Source: Caldimicrobium sp. (GTDB lineage: Bacteria; Desulfobacterota; Thermodesulfobacteria; Thermodesulfobacteriales; Thermodesulfobacteriaceae). Taken from it: 64,000 nt of DNA. Position 1 is the first letter of the stretch. Each line of letters starts with the position of its first letter. Position numbers and translations under genes: made by a program. This document shows, in pieces, positions 61,321 to 64,000 of the stretch. The stretch is from contig JANXCE010000003.1 in assembly GCA_025059715.1 (NCBI GenBank), forward strand, positions 1 to 64,000. Direction: 5' to 3'. The notes beneath the pieces are model-generated. The model was given only the letters and a program-made list of their open reading frames with translations, was not told the origin of the DNA and searched no databases.

Positions 61321-61840
61321 AATTTTGCTTATAGGTTTTAGAGCGACAGGGAAGACTACTATAGGGAAAAGAGTTGCGGAGCTTTTGGGTTGGGAGTTTA
61401 GAGATGCGGATGAGGAAATTGAAAAAAATATTGGGAAAAGTATAAAAGAGATAGTAGAGGAAAAGGGATGGCCCTTTTTCCGGGAACTTGAAAGAGAGTA
61501 TTTAAAAGACCTTCAGAAGTTGAAGAAAGTAGTATGCGCTTTAGGTGGAGGAGCAGTGTTACATCAAGAGGAAATAAAAGTTTTAAGGGAAGATAGTTTT
61601 ATTGTGGCTTTAAAAGCTGATCTCGGAGTTATCAAAAACCGCCTAAAGAAGGATTACAAAACCTTTACGCAAAGGCCCTCGCTAACTCCACTTGATTGGG
61701 AGACGGAGGTAGAGAAACTTTATGTAGAGCGACTTCCCCATTATGAAAATATAGCGCATGTTGTCTTAGATACTTCTAACACTTCCGTTGAGGATTTAGC
61801 AATAAGAATAGTAGAGAAGTTCAATAGGGAGAAATTTTAG
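61310..61840 (+). CDS. aroK: Shikimate kinase
   Basis: 176 residues, P-loop GFRATGKTT near 10, shikimate-binding RDADEEIEK, ALGGGAVL near 79 and QRPSL near 120. It overlaps aroA by 11 bases. Last gene of the aro run; aroB and aroC are not in the window. Confidence 0.95.
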   Translation: MWSKILLIGFRATGKTTIGKRVAELLGWEFRDADEEIEKNIGKSIKEIVEEKGWPFFRELEREYLKDLQKLKKVVCALGGGAVLHQEEIKVLREDSFIVALKADLGVIKNRLKKDYKTFTQRPSLTPLDWETEVEKLYVERLPHYENIAHVVLDTSNTSVEDLAIRIVEKFNREKF

Positions 61841-61854
61841 AGGGAGGTTTTCCT

Positions 61855-62325
61855 ATGGGTAATACTATTGCAGAGGCAATTAAAGAGGCTGTTTCTGAGG
61901 TAATTGGCACATATACTGGACAAAGTCCACAACTAATAGCCACAGAGGCTCGTAAGGAGGATTTTGCTTTAGCAGAAGTATCCTCTATTATAGGACTTAC
62001 TGGTGAAAAGCTACAAGGAGCTTTTGTAGTCTCTATAGAACGTGAATTGCTATTTATGATTATGGAAACACTACTTGGACATAGGCCATCTGACTTGGAT
62101 CAAGAGGCTTTGGATATGGCCGGAGAATTATCTAACATGATATGTGGAGCATTCAGAAGACGATTTGAGAATTTTGGAACTACTCTTAGGGCATCAGTGC
62201 CAAGTATGATTACGGGAAAGGACTATAAAATACATTCTTTGTGTAAATCTCCCCGAGTTACCTTTAAATTTAAGATAGGGGATCATCCTCTTTTTGTAGA
62301 GTTGTGTTTAGATAAATTAAGCTGA
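61855..62325 (+). CDS. cheX: CheX-like chemotaxis phosphatase
   Basis: CheC/CheX family protein that dephosphorylates CheY, 156 residues. The active-site motif E-x-x-N reads GELSNMICG near residue 90. One phosphatase motif rather than two indicates CheX. ATG 61855 follows GGGAGG. No other chemotaxis gene is in the window, but the flagellin gene shows the cell is motile. Confidence 0.8.
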   Translation: MGNTIAEAIKEAVSEVIGTYTGQSPQLIATEARKEDFALAEVSSIIGLTGEKLQGAFVVSIERELLFMIMETLLGHRPSDLDQEALDMAGELSNMICGAFRRRFENFGTTLRASVPSMITGKDYKIHSLCKSPRVTFKFKIGDHPLFVELCLDKLS

Positions 62326-62342
62326 GGGGAGGTAGCTTGGCT

Positions 62343-62726
62343 ATGGAAATAAGAACCCACAGAAAGATCGATAAAAGTTTAAGTGGGACTCCTTTAGAGG
62401 TTTCTCCAAAGAAAGCCAAAGTTGAGTTACAAACAGACCCTCGTATGGTTGCCGATGAAAAAGGTTTAATTCATGGTGGATTTATCTTTAGTCTTGCGGA
62501 TTATTCCGCAATGCTTGCGGTGAATGAGGAAACTGTGGTGCTTGCTAAGGCTGAGGTGAAATTTCTAAAACCTGTGGTGTTAGGAGATAAGCTCCTTGCG
62601 GAGGCAGAGGTTAAAGAGGTAGAAGGTAAAAAGAGAAAAGTTAAGGTTGAAGTTAAGAGAGGAGAGGAAGTTGTTTTTACTGGAGAATTTCTATGTGTGG
62701 TTCCAGAAAAACATGTTTTGGATTAA
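62343..62726 (+). CDS. Hotdog-fold thioesterase, PaaI-like
   Basis: 127 residues; hotdog marks are GLIHGGFIFSLADYSAML and TVVLAKAEVKFLKPV. Substrate unknown, probably an acyl-CoA. ATG at 62343 is preferred (GGGGAGG about 10 bases away); a TTG at 62337 is possible. Confidence 0.8.
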   Translation: MEIRTHRKIDKSLSGTPLEVSPKKAKVELQTDPRMVADEKGLIHGGFIFSLADYSAMLAVNEETVVLAKAEVKFLKPVVLGDKLLAEAEVKEVEGKKRKVKVEVKRGEEVVFTGEFLCVVPEKHVLD

Positions 62727-62742
62727 GAGATCAAAAAGGGAG

Positions 62743-64000
62743 TTAGTTAATAGGCCTTACCCTTAGGGTAAAGCCTATTTTTTCTACGACCTCTACTTTT
62801 GTTCCCTTTGGAATTTCTTCATCAGAGATCGCATCCCAAATCTCTCCTTCAATAAAAACTTTGCCTTCATTGGGAGTAATATTAGATAGAGCTTTGCCTG
62901 TCTTTTTAATAAGGCCCTCTCCTCCTGAAACAGGCCTTTTTCTAAGGGTTTTCACTGCCAAGTAGGTTACGCCTCCAAAAAGCACAGCAAAGGTAGTAAC
63001 TACAGTAAAGAGAAAGGGTTTGTAAACCCTCAGAGCGGGAGGATTGTGTCCAAAGAGAATGAGAGATCCCAAAAGTAAGGAAATAATAGCCCCAATCGTT
63101 AAAAGTCCATGAGAGGTTACCTGAGTTTCTAAGAAAAAGAGAAGTCCTGCTAATAAAATCAGGGCAAGACCTGCGTAATTCATAGGGATAATACTTAAGC
63201 CGAGAAAGGCTAAAATTAAGCATATGGCACCAAATACCCCAGGGAAAATTGACCCTGGATGAGACAATTCAAAGTAGATTCCTAATAGTCCAAGCATAAG
63301 TAAAAAATATACTAAATTAGGATTGGCTAACACCTTTAAGAATCTTGTTTTGAAGTCCTCTTTTATAGTTTCTACCGGGGCGTTTTTTAGGGTAAGGAGG
63401 AGTTCCTGTTCCTTTACCTTAACTTTTCTTCCTTCTAACTTTTTAATAAGATCTTCTAAATTTTCCGCGATGATCTCAATGACCCCTTGTTCCAGGGCTT
63501 CTCTTTCTGTAATGCTTTTACTTTCTTTTACTGCAAGTTCTGCAAATTGGGAATTACGACCTCGCATTTCCGCTAAGTTTTTTGCCCAGGCCGTAAGATC
63601 ATTGGCAATTTTTTCAAGCATCTTTGGATCTGCTTTCCCAGTGAGTTCTACCGGATGGGCTGCTCCCACATGAGTTGATGGGGCCATAGCGGCAACATGA
63701 CTGGCAAGTAGAATAAAGACACCCGCAGAAGCAGCTCTTGCACCACGGGGCGATACATAAACAACCACCGGAAGCTCACTTTGAAGAAACTCCTTTACGA
63801 TCTCTCTCGTAGAATCCACTAATCCGCCAGGTGTGTCTAATTCAATGATAAGGGCTCTACCCTTCTTTTCCTGAGCATAATTCAAGGCATAACTAAGGAA
63901 GTTGGCTGTAACAGGAGTAATGGCGCTGTCTATCTTTACATGATAAATTGCACCTTGAGAATTTGCACCTTGGGAACTGAAAGCTTCATTAATTTGAGCT
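62743..64000 (-). CDS. NfeD-family membrane serine protease, 5' end outside window
   Basis: ClpP-like protease fused to membrane spans and an NfeD-type OB domain. The frame stays open to the window edge, and the sequence before TTG 63885 continues plausibly (HVKIDSAITPVTANFLSYAL), so the N-terminus is missing. ELDTPGGLVDST, the Ser in RAASAGVFIL, and ESKSITEREALEQGVI with the catalytic Lys are present. Four to five spans occupy about the middle 140 residues, and an OB-type domain ends the protein. Members associate with stomatin-type proteins. It converges with the thioesterase gene. Confidence 0.92.
   Translation of the reverse strand, partial: AQINEAFSSQGANSQGAIYHVKIDSAITPVTANFLSYALNYAQEKKGRALIIELDTPGGLVDSTREIVKEFLQSELPVVVYVSPRGARAASAGVFILLASHVAAMAPSTHVGAAHPVELTGKADPKMLEKIANDLTAWAKNLAEMRGRNSQFAELAVKESKSITEREALEQGVIEIIAENLEDLIKKLEGRKVKVKEQELLLTLKNAPVETIKEDFKTRFLKVLANPNLVYFLLMLGLLGIYFELSHPGSIFPGVFGAICLILAFLGLSIIPMNYAGLALILLAGLLFFLETQVTSHGLLTIGAIISLLLGSLILFGHNPPALRVYKPFLFTVVTTFAVLFGGVTYLAVKTLRKRPVSGGEGLIKKTGKALSNITPNEGKVFIEGEIWDAISDEEIPKGTKVEVVEKIGFTLRVRPIN

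Overview
The window reads as a low-GC (A/T-rich) chromosome segment from a thermophilic, anaerobic, diderm, motile bacterium, most like the Thermodesulfobacteria (Thermodesulfobacterium/Caldimicrobium type). This assignment is inferred from gene content: flagellin, LptF/LptG (outer membrane), PilT-type pilus motors, a siroheme-route heme enzyme (AhbC), FixABCX, a KaiC-like ATPase pair, a bacterial STT3/PglB-type oligosaccharyltransferase and a sulfide-type Thi4. It is not a database result. Both window ends cut through genes: a methyltransferase on the left and an NfeD-type membrane protease on the right. Layout: 1-2.7 kb holds the end of a methyltransferase and flagellin, which has a near-perfect sigma-28 promoter. 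2.7-5.7 kb is cobalamin operon 1 (cbiX-cbiC fusion, cobF, cbiET fusion). 5.8-7.8 kb is an accessory patch with two decayed insertion-sequence copies around a coiled-coil membrane protein gene. 7.8-14.5 kb is cobalamin operon 2 (cobT, cobS, cbiP, cbiB, cobD, cbiA). 14.6-16.8 kb is lptFG. 16.8-24.3 kb runs rightward: hemW, mpl, a sensor kinase/NtrC pair, a B12-type radical SAM enzyme, thi4 and a small zinc-ribbon gene. 24.3-30.1 kb has uvrC, an ABC-2 exporter, a CDF metal transporter and resB. 30.2-35.3 kb has a KaiC-like/HTH pair and smc. 35.4-45.2 kb runs leftward: valS, argB, a cupin, the oligosaccharyltransferase, fixABCX, an FmdB-type zinc ribbon and tRNA-Leu(UAA). 45.3-48.4 kb is a second accessory patch: an IS relic, an Rpn-type nuclease gene and the longest IS copy. 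48.4-57.6 kb is pilT, a second PilT/PilU-like ATPase, an unknown protein, galU, priA, a ClpX-like ATPase, a pseudo-receiver and ahbC. 57.9-62.3 kb is a cyclohydrolase-only purH and aroDEAK, then cheX; a thioesterase and the nfeD end close the window. How the parts work together: the two cobalamin operons cover cobalt insertion, several ring methylation/rearrangement steps, and amidation, lower-ligand activation and final assembly. The remaining ring-contraction genes must lie elsewhere. Both operons carry the same kind of 18-bp inverted repeat (TGGTAAW-N4-WTTACCA) 15-18 bp upstream of the first start codon, which suggests a shared repressor or activator. The B12-type radical SAM enzyme is a likely consumer of the cofactor. 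The most unusual observations are: the shared cobalamin palindromes; CobF, normally of the oxygen-dependent route, beside a cobalt-early CbiX; four relics of one IS, three of which end 5-8 bp upstream of a sigma-70 promoter and point the same way as the downstream gene; a ClpX-like ATPase followed by a receiver domain that has lost all its phosphorylation residues; and a stand-alone IMP cyclohydrolase.
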